Positions 9,901 to 23,359 of a DNA stretch of 64,000 bases are shown here, piece by piece. The DNA is from Andalucia godoyi. Its lineage: Eukaryota; Discoba; Jakobea; Jakobida; Andaluciidae. Both the position numbers and the translations under genes were made by a program. The stretch spans positions 62,001 through 126,000 of the forward strand of contig VRVR01000001.1 of assembly GCA_009859145.1 (NCBI GenBank). Direction: 5' to 3'. The notes under the pieces are model-generated. The model was not told the origin of the DNA. It did not search any database and worked only from the letters and a program-made list of their open reading frames with translations. Each line of letters opens with the position of its first letter. Positions within the stretch are counted from its first letter, which is position 1.

Positions 9901-12900
9901 CACTCTTCACAAAGTTGCGTTCAAGCACAGCATCAATGATCGGGTCAATATACTCGTCCACATTCTCGAACAAGAACGGATACCCGTAAGTAATGCAAAA
10001 CTCCAACTTCTTCAAAAAATCGGAATCATTGAACGTGCAAACTGTCAACGAATTCTTGGACTCTTTCTTCTTAATCCAGTTCACTGCTTGCAGCTGCGGA
10101 TCAATACAGAGAGGGAAGCGCGACGACCGCGTTGTAAGAATACCGTTTTGGATTGACAATTCGTCGGCGGGAAGACCCTCCGCAGTCCACTTCGAGACTT
10201 CGACTTCGTCAGCAAGCAGACGGTCAATTCGGAAAGGAAGCGTAACCGGCAGCTGCTTCTCTTTAATATCAGACAGCCATTTCTCTTGGATCAAGTTCAT
10301 GCGGAAGTCAAACGTGAACGCTCCCAAGTAGCTCAGGAAACCAGCGGAAAGCACGCAATCGCCGATGAGACGCAGTCTGGCACTTTCCAGTTCCTCCAGC
10401 TCGGCAGACCAACGGGTTCGCTCCGAGGACAGCCCCGCAATCAAACGAGTTGCCGCATCAAGACGGCGAGCCATAATGTCTGCCTTTTCTCGGAGAGCAT
10501 TTGCCTTTGCGGTACCCTCATCGTACTTCTGCCGAAGCTGACCCAACTCTTCGGCAAGCTGCTTCAACTCCCGCTTGATGTTCTCCAAGTCCTTTTGCGC
10601 TTTGGCAAGATCGCGCATTGCTTGCTCGACTGCACGACGCTTCGGATCCACCGTCTTCGCCACTCGATAGTAGTTGACAATTGCGTAGACCCACTTGAGC
10701 AAACCACCAGCAGCGCGCGAAACAACGGTAACCGCTTCCGTCGTAAAATCTGGACTCTTGGTGTACTTTTCGACCGCTTTGACCTTCTTATCGTTCAGCA
10801 CATTCCTGTTGTCCTTGTCATACTCCTGAAGCTTTCTCAGGAAATTCGGGTCCGCCATCATTGCCTTGGCACCCTTCCAGGACGCTTCCTGTCCGCAAAG
10901 AATAGCAACGCACTCGCAAACAGCCTGCACAGCTTCAGGCGGTGTAGCAAAAGACCGAATCTCTGTAATGTCGTCTTTGCGGAGAGCATCAAGAGCTGCT
11001 GCTGCCTCTTCAAGGGCTGGAATGGCCTCTGCCAGCGCATCCTCTGCTTCCGCCTTCTCTTTTGTAATCGTCTTGTTCTGCACGACCAGCTCCGCTTCCT
11101 TGGTCGTGGCTGATGTCTGCTTCAACTCGACCTCCGCAGTCGATGCATAGATCTCCTCCATCAGCTTGTTGTTCGCCTCTGTCTGCTCATTAACAATGAC
11201 TTGCTGGTCGGCCAGCTTGATCTTCATGTCCTCGACCTCTGTGGCGGCCTGGATCAGCTTGTTCAGACCGCCTTCAAGACGCTTCTTCATATCATCAACT
11301 TTCTTGCGGTTGGAGTTCAGAAGAGTTCGATAATTCGCAATGTAGTCGAGATAGTTCTTGGGAGTTACGTAGTTGTGGCGACGCAAGCGCGCTTCGAATT
11401 CCTCGGAAGCCTCCGACACAGACAAATGAACACGCATCATGTGCTCCACAACAAGCGGCCGAAGATCACCGGGAAGTTCCGTATCGGCAAGGAAAACAGA
11501 CGCCACGGCTTCCAGAGCCTGTTTCGGCCACGGCGTGAACCAATCAATGACGGTATTGTTGACTAGACCGGGGAAGTTACGGCAACGACGTCGCAATGTC
11601 TCTCCCGCAGGAGACATTGCCAACACAATATGCAAGTTATCTCGGCATTTGTTGACAAAGTAGTCCCAGCAAATGTCCTTTGTATCAGACAATCCGGATC
11701 GGATCACTTCATCTCGCACGGAACTGATCAGCCCGTCCTTTTCATCTTCCGCGAACAATGCAGGAACCATGCCACTAGTCAGCATGTTGTTGATCAACTC
11801 CAAGAATCCTTCGTCGACAACATGCGCATCTGTGAACAGGAAGGTCGTCTTCTTATTCTCGGCACCCAGTTTGTTGTACAGTTTCTTCAAATCCTCGCGG
11901 AACTCGGTTTCAGAGTATCCTCGTGACAACGTGATTTCAAACACTTCATAGCCCGCCGCAAACGTCGCGAGGCGGGTCAACGACTGTTTGCCTGAACCAC
12001 CCACCCCGACAAGAAGTGCATTTCCACGGTTCATCCGGAGAACCCGGTAGACGCGCGTCAGGTGCTCCAATGCATCCTCAAACATCACAAGGTTCATTGG
12101 CTTCCTGGTCAAGTTGTATTCCTCCAGGACGGATTCGAAAATCGGCTTGATTGCAGCGTAGTCAGTAAGATCGTCGTACAGGCGAATGTCCTCCCCTCCA
12201 GCACCAACGTTCTGGAAATCTCCAAACACGATGGGATCCTGCGTAACCTTGTCCTTATAATCTCCGAAACTCTCCGAAACCAACGTATTTAAACGATTCT
12301 GGACAAATTCCTTGTCTTCGACGGAGATGAGTCGATCGTGGAAGACGCGCAAGCACTCGTTTCGCCACAGACGAACCATTCGGTCAACAGAGGAGAATTT
12401 GTCCGTGGTGGACTGGCACAGCCCCTCGAAAACTCTGCTCAAATCTCTCAAATTGAAAATGTAATGGAACTTTGACGGCGTGGGCGGCAGCTGTTGCACA
12501 ATCGACCAGTAGAGCTGCAATGTGACATCTGTCAACTTTTCCGAAATGTTCTTGATTGCGTTCGGGAAGGGCTCCAAATGGTGCTGGAAAATGGATGAGA
12601 AAATCATTCGGAGGGAATCCTCCGAGGGGAACGTGATATTGAACGAGGAGAACAATGAAATGAAACGAGGATCAACCGAATTGCGGCCGCCCCCAGGAGG
12701 AGCCATTGCGGTCAGGAACTGCATGTCTTTCAAATTCTTCCAGGTCAGTTCCTCTCGATCATACAGCCCACCTCTCTCGATCAGCAGCTTCAGAAGCGCA
12801 ATGGGCTGCTGGGTGCCGTACGTGTCGATCTTCGGCATACTCAGATCGTCAATGAACACCATGAGTTTCTTACCGACGGGAGGTCCATACGTATCCTTCG

Positions 12901-15900
12901 TTCTTTTTTCAACGTTGTCTTCGATGGTCGCTTGCACGTCGGCACTGCTCGTTCTCGATGAGAAATTGATGTTTAGTGTCAAGTAGGATTCTCGAGTCAG
13001 TTCCCGGAGATACTTCTGGATCGTGACCGATTTTGCAGTTCCAGACTCGCCTACAAACAGCAGCGGACGATTGACTGCGATTGTCTTTTCCAACAGCCAC
13101 GTGCTCCGGTACGTGTCCGTTGTCGGAACGAGGATGCTGGAGAACTTACCGTCAGTAGGCGACTGGTACGTCGGAACAAGAGAACGCCATGAAACCCATT
13201 GAAAGTTCTGCAAGCTGAAGGAGAAATCGTACAGCGTTCCTCGTTCAGGCAGCGAACCACTGCTGACAGGTCGCTCAAGACGCTCGCCGCAATCCATCAA
13301 AAGCATTCCTGAGGATTTCTTGACATACCCGTCAAACCGTTTGCGGTCCTCTTCAACAAGGCATCCTCCAACAGACCAAATGAGCGAGAACAAAAAGACC
13401 GCTTCCAATGCCCGTGGCTCCACCAACTCTGAATCATCCGGAACGATTGCAGAAATCAGTTGGCAGCATTGCGTGGCCATATTCAAGTTCGTCAGGGGCA
13501 TAGCAAACTTGCAGCGCTTTCCAACTGACCCGTTCTCTTCAATGCCGTCGAGAACGAAGTCCAAGGAAGTTTGGAAATAGCGATCAAACAGGTTCCGCAG
13601 AGTATCAGATTGCTGCTTCAGGGGGCGCGATGCAAGCCACTTCCAAACGTACGGCTTCCAACCCAGATTCTTCGGATCCACATACACCATACCACAGCGA
13701 GACACGGTGGCCGGAGAGGCATACTGCAGGTCCCCGACTTCGAAAAGCATGCAAGCATGCGGGTATCGCAGGCGGATACGTTCTCCATTTGGCAGCGTCA
13801 GAAGCTTGTTGTCATCCATGACCGAGTTCATATTTTCGACCCACACAGCGTCCACGTCACCGTCAAAAACGAGGTACTTCCTGTCATTCTTATCGGAGGG
13901 TTTGTTCATTTCACGGAAAATGCTGGACAGCAGTCCGTCAGTCCACTCGCGCGATCCTGGATCCAGAACTCCGTACAACTCTGAAATCTTGATGGCCTTC
14001 GGATTGATGACGAACAATTTCGTGGGTACATCGAGGGCAGTCTGGGCTCTTGCGAGGGCTTGCAACACCACCGTCTTTCCGCCTCCAGTCGGTCCCACGA
14101 TCATGGACGTATGCCGCGTCAGCATGGTCTCATACAGCTGAATCACCTTGTCCACTTGCTCGGGCAGAAGCTGATAGCCTCGTTCTTGCAGAGCCTTCTC
14201 AACTGCAGAATTGAGAGACGGATATCGGACCCGATCGACCTTCAGATTGGGGAAGAGATCGTTGATCAATCCTCTAAACAGCGGAACATCATCAAACACA
14301 AACTTCGGAGAATTCGAGTCTCGCAACGCACGCATCAGCACGACGTCTTCGCCAAGTTCCGGAGATCCGCGCTTCAGCGCACCAGCCATCACCAGAACGG
14401 CCTTCAAGGCACGCAGACCCCAGTCATAATGATGTTGTTTCGACAGCTGTTCGCGAGCCAGCTTGTACAGCACCGTCATCTTTCGGGCAAGCACCCGCGC
14501 AAACGTGAAACCTTCCGAAAACAACATGATCTCGCAAATGATTTCCAAGTCTGGAACAACCATAACGCAAGGGCGGAAAAGCGCTTTTAGATTGTCCGGA
14601 AGCTCAACACGTCCTGCATATCCGGGATTCATCGTGATGAAAATGCCCGTCTTCATGTCCAGCACAATTTCACGACCTTCAAACATGAATTTCTTCAGCT
14701 GTTGCGTCATACCATTCTGAATCGCCTTGATCTGGGCAGACACGACGGACAGCACTGGGAGCTCAATTCTGTTGAACTCGTCGAAACAGCCCCATGCTCC
14801 ACACTGAACAAGACCAGAGAAAATGCGGCCCATTGCCTTGTAGTCGAGACCTTCACCGCAGTTGAACACAACACACATGACTGCCATTGCTTTCGCAAGA
14901 TCCTTGACGGACTCCGTCTTTCCAGTGCCGGCAGGGCCTGCAGGCGAACCGCCAAGATGGAACGTCAGCGCCTGCGTAAGCGTCATGAAGCAACGATCCG
15001 TCAGCGGCGTAATCACCAACCGACCGTTCAAGCCCATGTATTCATATCCAAACTCAAACGTACCGGTACACTGACGAATGCGGCAATCATCTGCAGCGCG
15101 ATCCCAGTAGAAACGCAACTGAGATTCCCACTCGAATTCCCGGGCATCCAACACCGAGTCGCGGACAAACCGGTCAACAATGTCACGCGCATGGACATCA
15201 ATGATGATCATCGTGTTCACTTTCTTCCGATCGTTAGAGGACAGTTCCTTGCGAACCTCGGCCACCAGATCATTCAACTGATTTGTCAACTTTGTTGCCA
15301 GACTCTTCACAGCAGTCTTGTCACCCTGCTTTACACGCTGGAAAGCATCCTCGACTTCCCACGTCCACCAAATTTGAGACGCCGCAAGCGCAGCCATTCC
15401 AAGATATTCGTACATCCAAGCAATGCGATCCTTCTTCGCATAGAAGAACGTGGATTCCTTGAGCACTGCTCGAAGCGTGCGCCTCATCTCGTCCTGAACA
15501 GCATTCAGCCACTTCTCAACAGGACCCTCTGCTTTCACCATCGTCCGGAAATCGTACACCTCATTCTCGGAAGACTGCATTCCAATAATCGAAGTGGCGT
15601 TCTTGCCAAATCGCAATGCAGCACAATTGTCGAACATTTTCAGCATGTGTTCCTGAACAGCCTTTGGATCCGAAGAACCCAGAATGCTCAGCAGCTCGTC
15701 ATCGGAAATGAAAAAGAAGCGAGGGAAAGCATTTCGCTTTGTTTCCAAATAATCGGAAAGACCCTTCTGACACATGTCCAGTTGAGCAGCCATGTCTTGC
15801 AATTGCGTCAACCGACCTTCAAATGAGCAGGCCTCCAGGACATTGGTTGTCTTGTGAGTATCCGACATGATCTTCGCGAACGCCTTATCAATGCGCGCAA

Positions 15901-18900
15901 ATCGCTGCGCCTCCTCCGGGAGCTGCATGCGGATATCATCTGAGCCCACGAAAATGGATTCAAGGTACATCCACTTCCGCTGCACAACAAGCCAAACATC
16001 AATGACTTCTCCGATGAGGGACAAATTCTTTTCCCACTTGCGAACTTCATTCACAAACGCTCCAACAAACCGAGAAGCAGACATGCTTGACAAGTTCATC
16101 ATATTGTCTTCCAGTGTCTGCAAAATCTCGTCGCACGTCTTGAGCACAAATCCTCTGTCTTCGCTCCCCCGGAAGTATTTCGAAAGTTCGAACTTTAAGT
16201 TCTTCCACGTTTCCCGAATGAGCGTGAGCTGCTTTTCAATGGCCAGCTCCTTATTTGCGAACCCAACAATCTCCGAGATCTTCTCCGCGTACAGGTGAAG
16301 GTTCATGTCCAACATGTTCTTGAGAGTAAACGTGCTCATCTCCATGGATATCGTCACTCCTGTGACTTCACCCACTTTGGCCCAGTGCCGATCGCGCAAG
16401 GCCTCCGATTTCAGGTCCACAAACAAGGGGATGCAGTCCTTGAACGTTTTGATGCTTTCTACCAGCGACGAGTGCGCTGCAAGATTATGCAGTTCCTTCG
16501 GGAGTTTCTTGACCTCCACAAAGGTTGCATCAGAGCCGCTCTGCAGCTCATCGATGTTGATGTTAACCCAGAGTGTCTGCGACCAGTTCTCCACGGTTTC
16601 CTTCCATTGGTCGTACTTGTCGTACACCCGCGACAATCGTTTCAACGACGCATCCAAATGGAACAATTCCGGATACTCGGTGATGGGAAGGTCGAACAAC
16701 TTCTCTGCAAGAACCAATGTGTCCTTCTCCTTGAGCATGTCTTGCAATTTTTGATTGTAGTCCTTCATCATCTGCAACCCATCATCAAGCAATACACCAG
16801 GTCTGCCAGGGCCACTCGTGTCAAAGGCATCCTTCGCAGTCACAACGCGATCTCGGAACTCCTCAACCTGCTTGCGCGTAACCTCTGTGAACTTCCGACG
16901 AACGGGTTCGAGCTCTCGCAACTTTGCCTGTGCCTGCTCCACGAGCGACTGGAACTTGGAGCCTAGGGATTGCACCATTTGCATTTCTTCGGGATTGATC
17001 TTCAATTTGAACTCGCTGAACGTGTCGTAGGCGTCTTGAACGCGTCGATACTGCAACTCAACTTCCACAGTGGCATTCATGATGTCCGCAATGCAACCAA
17101 GAACAAACTTAAGGTCGTCCAGAACCTGCGGCTGTCTCTTGAGATCTGCAATCCAACGATCCATTTTTCCATTCAGATCCTCCGCAAGCGTCCGCATGGA
17201 ATCGCTGTAGTACTTGCCAATGGCCGCGACCCAGTCCAACGCTTCCTTCTCAATTGCTGCCGTGAGCGGCGCGCAATTCACCTGAACAAAGTCAATATTC
17301 TTCTCTGGATGGTATGCTGCAACATCGCGACCAAGCTTGGAGTAGTCGTGCATTCGCTTCTCGTAATCTTGCGGATTCGCCTGCTTAAAACCCTTTCCGA
17401 ACATCTTTTCCAAGGCAGGAACCTTCTCGTGTTTCCACAAGTGCTTGTGCTTTCCCCAGACCGACAAATACTTCATCACGGCATTGAACGTCCGCGTGAT
17501 GTCCTTGTTCACTGTGAAACCAAGCTTGATGATCTGGCTGGTCTGCGAAATATCCGAGAAGAAGGAGTAGACAAAAGGCTCTTCATCCTCATGCTGCTGA
17601 GGTTGCACGAGACCGGCAGTGGATTCCAAGCATGTGCAGTCCATCCATCGAACAAAGAGCTTCGTGCATTCGACAATGTTCTTCATGATCTTGCTTAAAT
17701 TCTTCGAAATTTCTCCTAATGCAGGAGAAACAACGATGTCCGGGACGCTCAACGTAGCGGTCACTCGGAACAACGGTTTTCGGAGAGCGAGGTCTCGGGG
17801 TAGCAACATGTGTTGGAAAGTGGACAAAGAGACAAGAATCATTCTCCGAAGGGCCTTGTAGATTTTTCTCTCCCAGTATTCGTAATACGGACGCATTTCC
17901 TTGCATTTGCCGGTGTCCGAGTTGAAGACAATTTCCTCAATCTTCCGCAGCAAGGGACCAATCGTCTGATACTTTCGTACCAACAGATCCACGGTTTCGG
18001 TTCTGTACTTGTCCATCAATTCCGCAAACTCTTGCATGTCCAACAACTCCGCACCGGTGTCGTACTTTGGAACCAGCACGGTGTTGGAGATCTGCATCAC
18101 AACGGAGTTGATCGTGTTCGCATTTTTCTGGACCTGCTTAATCAGAGCCTGGAATTCGCCAATCTTTTTGCTGGTAGACGTGATGAAATCCGGAATACCC
18201 AGAGAGTTCCAATTCAGCGTTGTCAAAGAGGGTTTCAAAATATCGGTCAACCTGGTAACCTTGTCCTTGAGAAGCACTTTCTCAGCCGGCCGCAAGCTGG
18301 CCAATGCAACTTTGTGAGCCAGCACGACACTCTTCAAGTTCTCGATGTACCCAAGGTACTTTTCCTCCTGAAGAGCAACATTCAAAGCGATATCAGGGAT
18401 GGAAAGTCCCCCAAGACGATCCAGGTACTTTGTCTCCTCAATCAAGGCGCGGAGCATTGGATCGAAATTGACGACATATTCGCCATCTCTCTCCACCACC
18501 ACAGGTCGTTTCAAGCACTGCGTGGCCAGTGACTCTGCACCAGTCACCCAAGACTGAAAATGCTTTCGCTCGTACTCGCGAACCGTCTCGCCGACATTGA
18601 TGTACTTCTTCGTCACGGACTTTCCAAGTTCCGAGGACATCATGTCTGGGGCAGTTTGCAGCTGCAGCATTGTCTTCTTGATCCGATAAAACAGAGACCG
18701 AGACCATTGGATTGTGCCCGCAAGAACGGGGATGTTCTTATTTCGCGGTGGATTATCCTTCTGCGACAAGAACAATTCAAACGTCATGTCGATCTCCTTC
18801 TCAAACTGCTCCAGGATATCTGAGAACTTCTCCATCATCTGTTTGTTGATAGAGGCTCTGCTCTCGATATTCTTGAAATTCTGCAGCAAAGCAAAAGCAC

Positions 18901-20875
18901 CTTCTGCAGATCGAAGCTTCTTGAATGACACATCAATGAACTGCCGAGTCGTCTCTTCGATATCCGTCACCGCCTCTCGGAAGGACAGCATGAGATCTTC
19001 CCATGATCCGGAAAAGGACCGATCGAACACATCAAACGAAATCGACTCAAAAGGAGCGATCAGTCCATCCACCTTCATGATAACACCATCAATGGCGGAC
19101 GATTCGCCCGTAACGGACTTGAGATCGTTATTCAAGATGTTCCGGAAATGCTGCAAAACCTCGACAATCTCCAGCAAGTCCCCGCACCGATCCGACATAT
19201 AGGAGGTCCGCTCAAACAAACGCTTGCGATCGAACTCCCACCGTCCGTGACTTCCCGAATTCTCAATCTTCGCTCGGACGGCCATGTAAGTCTCCTTCCA
19301 TTTTTCCAATACAGCCTGGCCCTCTTCCACTCTCTTCTTTGCGATGGAAAACTGCTTTCTCAGAATGGTGCGAAAATCGATGGCAGTTGCAACCTTCTCT
19401 GAAATTTCCCACGCAATACGTTCCATGAGCGGGACCATTCGCTCATCCGTGTTGTAATGACGCGAAATGATCCAAACCATACGCAATGCGTTCATCATAG
19501 ACGGAATAGTTTCGTTGATGGTACCAAGGTTGCCAACGGACAGATTCTTAAAGTGGCGCTCCAGTGTGGTTAGGAACTTCACGTTGTCCTTTGCCTCCAT
19601 GTACAGTTTGTTGAGTTCGGCATACTGGTCCTTGAAACCGGGAAGCATGGAGGTGTCGCCCTTCTCGTTTTCAAGAACTTGAATGATCTTCTTCACAGAT
19701 GGCAAATTGAGCTGTTCATACAGGGCAGAAAACGACGCATTGCGCTCTCGCCAGTACTCAATTTCGGCAAGTGGGCCCTTGCCCCGAGGTTTTCGGCCAT
19801 TCTCAGACTCAACCATGCGAGAGATGGCGTGTGTCCACTCGTGAACCGCCTTGTCCAGCTCCATAACCAAATCGGCATCTTCCGCTGCAACTTCTGGGTT
19901 CTCAATATGGACGGCCGGAATGCGCAGCCTGACGTCTCCAGTAACCTGTGAAACTGCAGAATGCATCTGCGAGGCGAATTTGGAAATATTCGACAAAAAT
20001 TCGGTGCGCATTGACTCCAAGCCGGAACCTTCGAGCTGGCCGGAGGAGATATCGTACAACGTAAGTGGTTGCTTCGAGTCTTCCGCCTTCTGATCTGTAA
20101 TGAAAATGCTTTCAGGGGCTGCAAGGACTGGAAGAAAGACCTCCGTCAGGACTGTAGAAAGCGTGGCGAGCGGCAAATTCGAAATCACGCCGCGGTCCAA
20201 CTTCACAGACATGATGGCTTCCTGCTCTTCGTCAGACGCTGCTGTCGCAATTGCTGCGTTTGAGTTTCGCAAAAAGTAAGAAATGAGAGACACCGAGGAG
20301 GCATCAGGGAGGGTACCAAGCGTGAAAAACAACTGGGGAACACGGACGGATACTAGTCGCTTTTTCGGGGTTGTGTCCTTCTTTGGCGGTTTAGGAGTAG
20401 GCACTCTGCTTTCAGATGTATCGTCCTGCGGAGACGCTTCCTCGCCGTTAACATGGGGAGATGATTCAGACTCGGCCTGCGGCTGGGAAGCAGGGGATGC
20501 GGATTGTGTGCCATTGGCCGCATCGTCGGCGGCAGCAGGCTCTTCAATATGAGCGGAATCTTGCGGCGACTGCTCATCATGATCTGCAATGACAATCTCG
20601 GTTTCGGAAGGCTCTTCCTCTTCGCTGGCCACCGGAGCCTCTTCCGGAACATCCTGCAGCACCGAAACATTGGCTTCTTTTCCATGGCAAAGATAGAAGA
20701 ACGACGCTGGATCTTCAACGACGCCATTCAAATAATCCATGATTCGTGATCGAGTAAACCCATTCTCAGAATCAAGCATGTGCCGAAAGCTATGAACCGG
20801 AAGCTCCAGCTCTGCACACACAATGGCTTCAAACCAACGCAACCGCGGATCAGACGGCGGACCGTTTGGATTCAT
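6974..20875 (-). CDS. DNAH10: Axonemal inner-arm I1/f dynein beta heavy chain (DNAH10 type)
   Basis: The product is a 4633-residue motor subunit of the two-headed I1 (f) inner dynein arm, which regulates flagellar bending (known). It is one reading frame of 13.9 kb with no intron or break. Seen: an N-terminal tail with an acidic, Ser-rich insert near residues 90-170, then six AAA modules. P-loops lie near residue 1980 ([12 protein letters not shown]1), 2263 ([11 protein letters not shown]2), 2610 ([11 protein letters not shown]3) and 2960 ([12 protein letters not shown]4). The coiled-coil stalk with the microtubule-binding tip follows at about 3150-3450. The AAA1-AAA2 region ([15 protein letters not shown], then [20 protein letters not shown]) and the ending [12 protein letters not shown] match DNAH10 rather than outer-arm DNAH5/8/9 or its partner DNAH2. 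The coding-strand leader is CT-rich. Confidence 0.95.
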   Translation of the reverse strand: MNPNGPPSDPRLRWFEAIVCAELELPVHSFRHMLDSENGFTRSRIMDYLNGVVEDPASFFYLCHGKEANVSVLQDVPEEAPVASEEEEPSETEIVIADHDEQSPQDSAHIEEPAAADDAANGTQSASPASQPQAESESSPHVNGEEASPQDDTSESRVPTPKPPKKDTTPKKRLVSVRVPQLFFTLGTLPDASSVSLISYFLRNSNAAIATAASDEEQEAIMSVKLDRGVISNLPLATLSTVLTEVFLPVLAAPESIFITDQKAEDSKQPLTLYDISSGQLEGSGLESMRTEFLSNISKFASQMHSAVSQVTGDVRLRIPAVHIENPEVAAEDADLVMELDKAVHEWTHAISRMVESENGRKPRGKGPLAEIEYWRERNASFSALYEQLNLPSVKKIIQVLENEKGDTSMLPGFKDQYAELNKLYMEAKDNVKFLTTLERHFKNLSVGNLGTINETIPSMMNALRMVWIISRHYNTDERMVPLMERIAWEISEKVATAIDFRTILRKQFSIAKKRVEEGQAVLEKWKETYMAVRAKIENSGSHGRWEFDRKRLFERTSYMSDRCGDLLEIVEVLQHFRNILNNDLKSVTGESSAIDGVIMKVDGLIAPFESISFDVFDRSFSGSWEDLMLSFREAVTDIEETTRQFIDVSFKKLRSAEGAFALLQNFKNIESRASINKQMMEKFSDILEQFEKEIDMTFELFLSQKDNPPRNKNIPVLAGTIQWSRSLFYRIKKTMLQLQTAPDMMSSELGKSVTKKYINVGETVREYERKHFQSWVTGAESLATQCLKRPVVVERDGEYVVNFDPMLRALIEETKYLDRLGGLSIPDIALNVALQEEKYLGYIENLKSVVLAHKVALASLRPAEKVLLKDKVTRLTDILKPSLTTLNWNSLGIPDFITSTSKKIGEFQALIKQVQKNANTINSVVMQISNTVLVPKYDTGAELLDMQEFAELMDKYRTETVDLLVRKYQTIGPLLRKIEEIVFNSDTGKCKEMRPYYEYWERKIYKALRRMILVSLSTFQHMLLPRDLALRKPLFRVTATLSVPDIVVSPALGEISKNLSKIMKNIVECTKLFVRWMDCTCLESTAGLVQPQQHEDEEPFVYSFFSDISQTSQIIKLGFTVNKDITRTFNAVMKYLSVWGKHKHLWKHEKVPALEKMFGKGFKQANPQDYEKRMHDYSKLGRDVAAYHPEKNIDFVQVNCAPLTAAIEKEALDWVAAIGKYYSDSMRTLAEDLNGKMDRWIADLKRQPQVLDDLKFVLGCIADIMNATVEVELQYRRVQDAYDTFSEFKLKINPEEMQMVQSLGSKFQSLVEQAQAKLRELEPVRRKFTEVTRKQVEEFRDRVVTAKDAFDTSGPGRPGVLLDDGLQMMKDYNQKLQDMLKEKDTLVLAEKLFDLPITEYPELFHLDASLKRLSRVYDKYDQWKETVENWSQTLWVNINIDELQSGSDATFVEVKKLPKELHNLAAHSSLVESIKTFKDCIPLFVDLKSEALRDRHWAKVGEVTGVTISMEMSTFTLKNMLDMNLHLYAEKISEIVGFANKELAIEKQLTLIRETWKNLKFELSKYFRGSEDRGFVLKTCDEILQTLEDNMMNLSSMSASRFVGAFVNEVRKWEKNLSLIGEVIDVWLVVQRKWMYLESIFVGSDDIRMQLPEEAQRFARIDKAFAKIMSDTHKTTNVLEACSFEGRLTQLQDMAAQLDMCQKGLSDYLETKRNAFPRFFFISDDELLSILGSSDPKAVQEHMLKMFDNCAALRFGKNATSIIGMQSSENEVYDFRTMVKAEGPVEKWLNAVQDEMRRTLRAVLKESTFFYAKKDRIAWMYEYLGMAALAASQIWWTWEVEDAFQRVKQGDKTAVKSLATKLTNQLNDLVAEVRKELSSNDRKKVNTMIIIDVHARDIVDRFVRDSVLDAREFEWESQLRFYWDRAADDCRIRQCTGTFEFGYEYMGLNGRLVITPLTDRCFMTLTQALTFHLGGSPAGPAGTGKTESVKDLAKAMAVMCVVFNCGEGLDYKAMGRIFSGLVQCGAWGCFDEFNRIELPVLSVVSAQIKAIQNGMTQQLKKFMFEGREIVLDMKTGIFITMNPGYAGRVELPDNLKALFRPCVMVVPDLEIICEIMLFSEGFTFARVLARKMTVLYKLAREQLSKQHHYDWGLRALKAVLVMAGALKRGSPELGEDVVLMRALRDSNSPKFVFDDVPLFRGLINDLFPNLKVDRVRYPSLNSAVEKALQERGYQLLPEQVDKVIQLYETMLTRHTSMIVGPTGGGKTVVLQALARAQTALDVPTKLFVINPKAIKISELYGVLDPGSREWTDGLLSSIFREMNKPSDKNDRKYLVFDGDVDAVWVENMNSVMDDNKLLTLPNGERIRLRYPHACMLFEVGDLQYASPATVSRCGMVYVDPKNLGWKPYVWKWLASRPLKQQSDTLRNLFDRYFQTSLDFVLDGIEENGSVGKRCKFAMPLTNLNMATQCCQLISAIVPDDSELVEPRALEAVFLFSLIWSVGGCLVEEDRKRFDGYVKKSSGMLLMDCGERLERPVSSGSLPERGTLYDFSFSLQNFQWVSWRSLVPTYQSPTDGKFSSILVPTTDTYRSTWLLEKTIAVNRPLLFVGESGTAKSVTIQKYLRELTRESYLTLNINFSSRTSSADVQATIEDNVEKRTKDTYGPPVGKKLMVFIDDLSMPKIDTYGTQQPIALLKLLIERGGLYDREELTWKNLKDMQFLTAMAPPGGGRNSVDPRFISLFSSFNITFPSEDSLRMIFSSIFQHHLEPFPNAIKNISEKLTDVTLQLYWSIVQQLPPTPSKFHYIFNLRDLSRVFEGLCQSTTDKFSSVDRMVRLWRNECLRVFHDRLISVEDKEFVQNRLNTLVSESFGDYKDKVTQDPIVFGDFQNVGAGGEDIRLYDDLTDYAAIKPIFESVLEEYNLTRKPMNLVMFEDALEHLTRVYRVLRMNRGNALLVGVGGSGKQSLTRLATFAAGYEVFEITLSRGYSETEFREDLKKLYNKLGAENKKTTFLFTDAHVVDEGFLELINNMLTSGMVPALFAEDEKDGLISSVRDEVIRSGLSDTKDICWDYFVNKCRDNLHIVLAMSPAGETLRRRCRNFPGLVNNTVIDWFTPWPKQALEAVASVFLADTELPGDLRPLVVEHMMRVHLSVSEASEEFEARLRRHNYVTPKNYLDYIANYRTLLNSNRKKVDDMKKRLEGGLNKLIQAATEVEDMKIKLADQQVIVNEQTEANNKLMEEIYASTAEVELKQTSATTKEAELVVQNKTITKEKAEAEDALAEAIPALEEAAAALDALRKDDITEIRSFATPPEAVQAVCECVAILCGQEASWKGAKAMMADPNFLRKLQEYDKDNRNVLNDKKVKAVEKYTKSPDFTTEAVTVVSRAAGGLLKWVYAIVNYYRVAKTVDPKRRAVEQAMRDLAKAQKDLENIKRELKQLAEELGQLRQKYDEGTAKANALREKADIMARRLDAATRLIAGLSSERTRWSAELEELESARLRLIGDCVLSAGFLSYLGAFTFDFRMNLIQEKWLSDIKEKQLPVTLPFRIDRLLADEVEVSKWTAEGLPADELSIQNGILTTRSSRFPLCIDPQLQAVNWIKKKESKNSLTVCTFNDSDFLKKLEFCITYGYPFLFENVDEYIDPIIDAVLERNFVKSGGGNRREIMLGDKLVEWDANFRLYMCTKISNPHYTPEVSGKTMLINYSVTQQGLQDQLLNVVVGYERADLEEQRERLVQEMSENKGLLKELEDSLLRELAMATGNILDNEDLIKTLENTKNKAAEIQEKLGAAEETAKEIEKARMLYSPVAKRGSILFFVMSGLSVINTMYEYSLDSYLNDVFRASLQRSEMSSMIDQRLENIIDYLTISAYNYTCTGIFERHKLMFSFQMTLRIMEGEGDLNLSELDFFLKGNLSLTKSSRKKPFSWLTDQGWEDMNRIVTLSDAFSSILDDVSGHEAEWKNWYDLEAPESVTFPMGYSETLNSFQKLCLLRCFRVDRIYVGVQLFIESRMSDRFVQPPVLNYENVFRQSSPFSPIVCMISPGADPASDIFKLADKLGMGGNRMKYIALGQGQGPIAQQMVETAVTRGQWVLLQNCHLLIQWLRSLEKILEKIDKPHLDFRLWMTTEPSDQFPIGILQRSLKVVTEPPNGLKLNMRSTFAKISEEALNECLHPAFRPLVYVLTFFHAVVQERRKYGKIGWNVAYDFNESDFRVSMMLISTYLNKALEYNDPVPFASLRYLVGEAMYGGRVTDSYDRRILVTYLNEYMGDFLFDTFQPFHFHHNPEKNVDYALPPNSGIEKLHRDVYASRIEEMMLVNSPEVFGLHPNAEIGYLTASSQQLWTDLIELQPRVGGAAGGISREDYIAQVARSIQEKIPEDFDRALIAKGMGVPSPTQVVLLQELERWNDLIARMRLSLRDLQRALVGEIGMSAELDELAFAVFNGALPNMWRKLAPSTEKSLGAWLEHFTRRFNQYRLWIQEGDPKIMWLSGLHIPESYLTALVQTTCRRYLWPLDKSTLYTKVTTYRTDDEVPEKLVDGCFISGLYIEGAAWDYEHSCLRRQDPKVLVQALPIMQVIPIEASKLKLQNTFRTPVYVTQSRRSPGGVGHVFDADLTTEDHVSHWVLQGVALCLNVK

Positions 20876-21656
20876 TCTTTGTGACTTGCGAGCGAGAGTG
20901 AGAGCGAGAGAGTATGTGTGTATATGAAGACGTATGCAAAGACTATGTCAAACACAAGTGTGAATGCGGGGGGGGGGGGGGAGGAAGTGAGACAAGTGAA
21001 GAAAAGTGGCTCTGAAGAAGAGAAAAATAATTTTAAAAAAATTAAAAAATTAAAAAATTAAAAACATGAATAACAGTAATAAAAATAAATAAATATTCAT
21101 ATTAAAAATAATAAAATAAAAAATAACGAAAGTGAAGGACGCAAACGAATGTCTTTTGGTCTTTGGGAAAAGATGCGCAGGTTGCATTATGAGGTTTCTT
21201 GTGGGTTTGGAAAGGACGAGTCTCAAACCGCCCCCCTCCTATTATTGCTATTATTATATGTTTTTTGATAGACGGTGGGGGGGTGGGGCGGGGAAACGCT
21301 TTCGTGATCGAGAGAATGACATTTTTGGATGACAGGTGCTCGGGAAAAAGTCAGCCTGCTAACGTGCAACCATGCGCGGGAAAATGATGCAAAAAAGAAA
21401 AAGCATCGATTGCTGAATTGCGGATAGGAAAGAGGGGGCATCTTTTTGCGGCCCGAAAATATTTTCTATTTTTTTCCCGTGCTTTCCGCGCTCCCCCTCT
21501 CCCCCAATGCTTGATGTCATTTCAGTGTCCGGTTTGCTTTTCCTTTTCCTTTCTATTTATTTACTATTTTGGTTTATTATTGTGGGGGATTGTGAATAAT
21601 AATTTTTTTTTGTTTTGGATTTTTTAGTTGATCAGGATTGGGTTGTTGTGTCAGCG
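20876..21656. other. Divergent intergenic region between DNAH10 and CYP51
   Basis: This 781-bp region must hold both promoters. It shows a GA-rich stretch just upstream of DNAH10 (CT on its coding strand), a run of 14 G at 20968-20981, a very AT-rich tract at about 21026-21130, and a T-rich stretch before the CYP51 start. I see no protein-coding or RNA gene. Confidence 0.6.
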
Positions 21657-23117
21657 ATGTCGGAGGCTGCAGCTGAGCTGAACATTTCCCTGACAGACAT
21701 TGTTATTGTCGCGGTTCTTATTTTGATCCCAGTATGGTTTTTCTCCAAGAAGAGCCGCAAGCCCACGGATCCTCCAGTATGGAATTCGATGGTGCCGATT
21801 CTGGGAAATTTGGTTGCGTTTGGAAAGAACCCTGTTGATTTCGTCAAGTGGGGTCGCGCAAAGTACGGCGATGTGTTTGAAACGAGCATTCTTGGAAAGC
21901 GCATGGTGTTCATCACCCACCCAAAGGCGCATGATGTGTTCTTCTCTGCTCGTGATGAAGAACTTTCATCCAGGGAGGTGTACCGATTCATCGTCCCTGT
22001 ATTCGGCAAAGGAATTATCTACGACGCAGACCCATGGCCTGAACTGATGTCAGAGCAACTCAAGTTTGTGACGACTGGACTGAACAAGAATCGCTTCAAG
22101 ATCTTCGTTGACATCTTCTCCAAGGAAGCCACGGACTTCTTCACTGCATGGCCCCAGTCTGGCACCAAGGACATCTTCTCGGAACTCTCAGAACTCATCA
22201 TTCTGACGGCTTCGCGCTGCTTGTTGGGCCATGAGATCCGAAACAACATCAAGGACAACAACTTTTCGGGATTGTACCACGATCTTGAGCAGTCCTTGAA
22301 CCCGCTGCTTTTCTTCCTGCCCTGGTTGCCGACGTTGTCAGCCCGTACTCGTGACAGCGCGCGCGCCAAGATTGTTGGCCTGTTCTCTCGAGTCATGGCA
22401 GATCGCCGCAAGAACAAGACTGGTGAACAGCATGTGGATTTGCTCCAGTCCCTGCTGGATGCCAAGTATGCTGAGAAGTACGGTGGACGGCCGTTGACCG
22501 ATGACGAGATCAGCGGAATTCTGCTCGCGACCTTGTTCGCTGGTCAGCACACCTCCGCCATCACGTCCACCTGGACGGCAATCTGCATCATCCACAACAA
22601 GGATGTGTACAAGAAGGTCATGGAGGAGCAGCGTGAGGTGCTTGGGCGCCACAAGTCGATGACGGAGGAAGCCGTCAATGAGATGGTGTACCTCAAGCGG
22701 TGCATGAAGGAGGCTCTCCGATTGTATCCTCCCCTGGTCATGCTCATGCGTTGGGTGAAGAAGGAGCGCAAGTGCGGTCAATACATCATCCCTGAGAACA
22801 CCATTCTGACAGTCTCTCCGGCGGCATCCATGGCGCTTGACGAGGTTTATCCAAACCACACGAAGTTCGATCCAGACCGCTACACCGAGGAGCGCGCAGA
22901 GGACAAGAAGTATGACTTTGCGTACATCGGTTTCGGCGGTGGAAAGCACAAATGCCTTGGAGAGTCCTTTGCATATCTGCAGGTTGCCTCGGTGCTCTCT
23001 GTGCTTTTCAACATGTACGAGTTCGAGCCCCTGGATCCGCTTCCCCCCGTTTGCTACGAGTCACTCGTGGCTGGACCGAAGCCTCCTTGCCGTGTCAAGT
23101 TCAACCGACGCAAGTAG
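21657..23117 (+). CDS. CYP51: Sterol 14-alpha-demethylase, CYP51 family
   Basis: This P450 removes the 14-alpha-methyl group of sterol precursors at the endoplasmic reticulum (known). The first ATG in the frame is at 21657 and gives 486 residues, the usual length. Seen: an N-terminal membrane anchor (about residues 12-30), the family signature around residues 109-123 (YRFIVPVFGKGIIYD), the I-helix AGQHTS motif, the ExxR of the K helix (KEALRLYPP), and the heme loop FGGGKHKCLG with Cys433 as ligand. Phe111 occupies the position that separates plant-type from animal/fungal enzymes, discussed in the findings. Overall it looks more like plant and kinetoplastid CYP51 than fungal ones. It converges with ITPK1. 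No introns. Confidence 0.93.
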   Translation: MSEAAAELNISLTDIVIVAVLILIPVWFFSKKSRKPTDPPVWNSMVPILGNLVAFGKNPVDFVKWGRAKYGDVFETSILGKRMVFITHPKAHDVFFSARDEELSSREVYRFIVPVFGKGIIYDADPWPELMSEQLKFVTTGLNKNRFKIFVDIFSKEATDFFTAWPQSGTKDIFSELSELIILTASRCLLGHEIRNNIKDNNFSGLYHDLEQSLNPLLFFLPWLPTLSARTRDSARAKIVGLFSRVMADRRKNKTGEQHVDLLQSLLDAKYAEKYGGRPLTDDEISGILLATLFAGQHTSAITSTWTAICIIHNKDVYKKVMEEQREVLGRHKSMTEEAVNEMVYLKRCMKEALRLYPPLVMLMRWVKKERKCGQYIIPENTILTVSPAASMALDEVYPNHTKFDPDRYTEERAEDKKYDFAYIGFGGGKHKCLGESFAYLQVASVLSVLFNMYEFEPLDPLPPVCYESLVAGPKPPCRVKFNRRK

Positions 23118-23273
23118 ATGTCCCTTCGGCGTGTCATCTGATAATCGTGCGCTGACGCGGTTGTTCTGAATGTCGATTTTAAAATTAAAACAAACAGCTC
23201 TGTAAAAGTCGTAATTTCTCCCGTCCATCGTGTCTGTCTCGTTTGCTCCAACGGACAGTGAATTGAATTCTTG

Positions 23274-23359
<86 letters not shown>

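Noticed and set aside
10286-11113. Long plus-strand frames over the dynein gene (also at 14702-15826, 16295-16966, 16970-17698)
   Set aside because: They lie antisense inside the conserved DNAH10 frame; their residues have no domain and follow the codon pattern of the sense gene. They are shadows.
21615-21656. Longer CYP51 N-terminus from an upstream TTG
   Set aside because: The first ATG at 21657 gives the normal length and a proper membrane anchor; the upstream part is T-rich leader.
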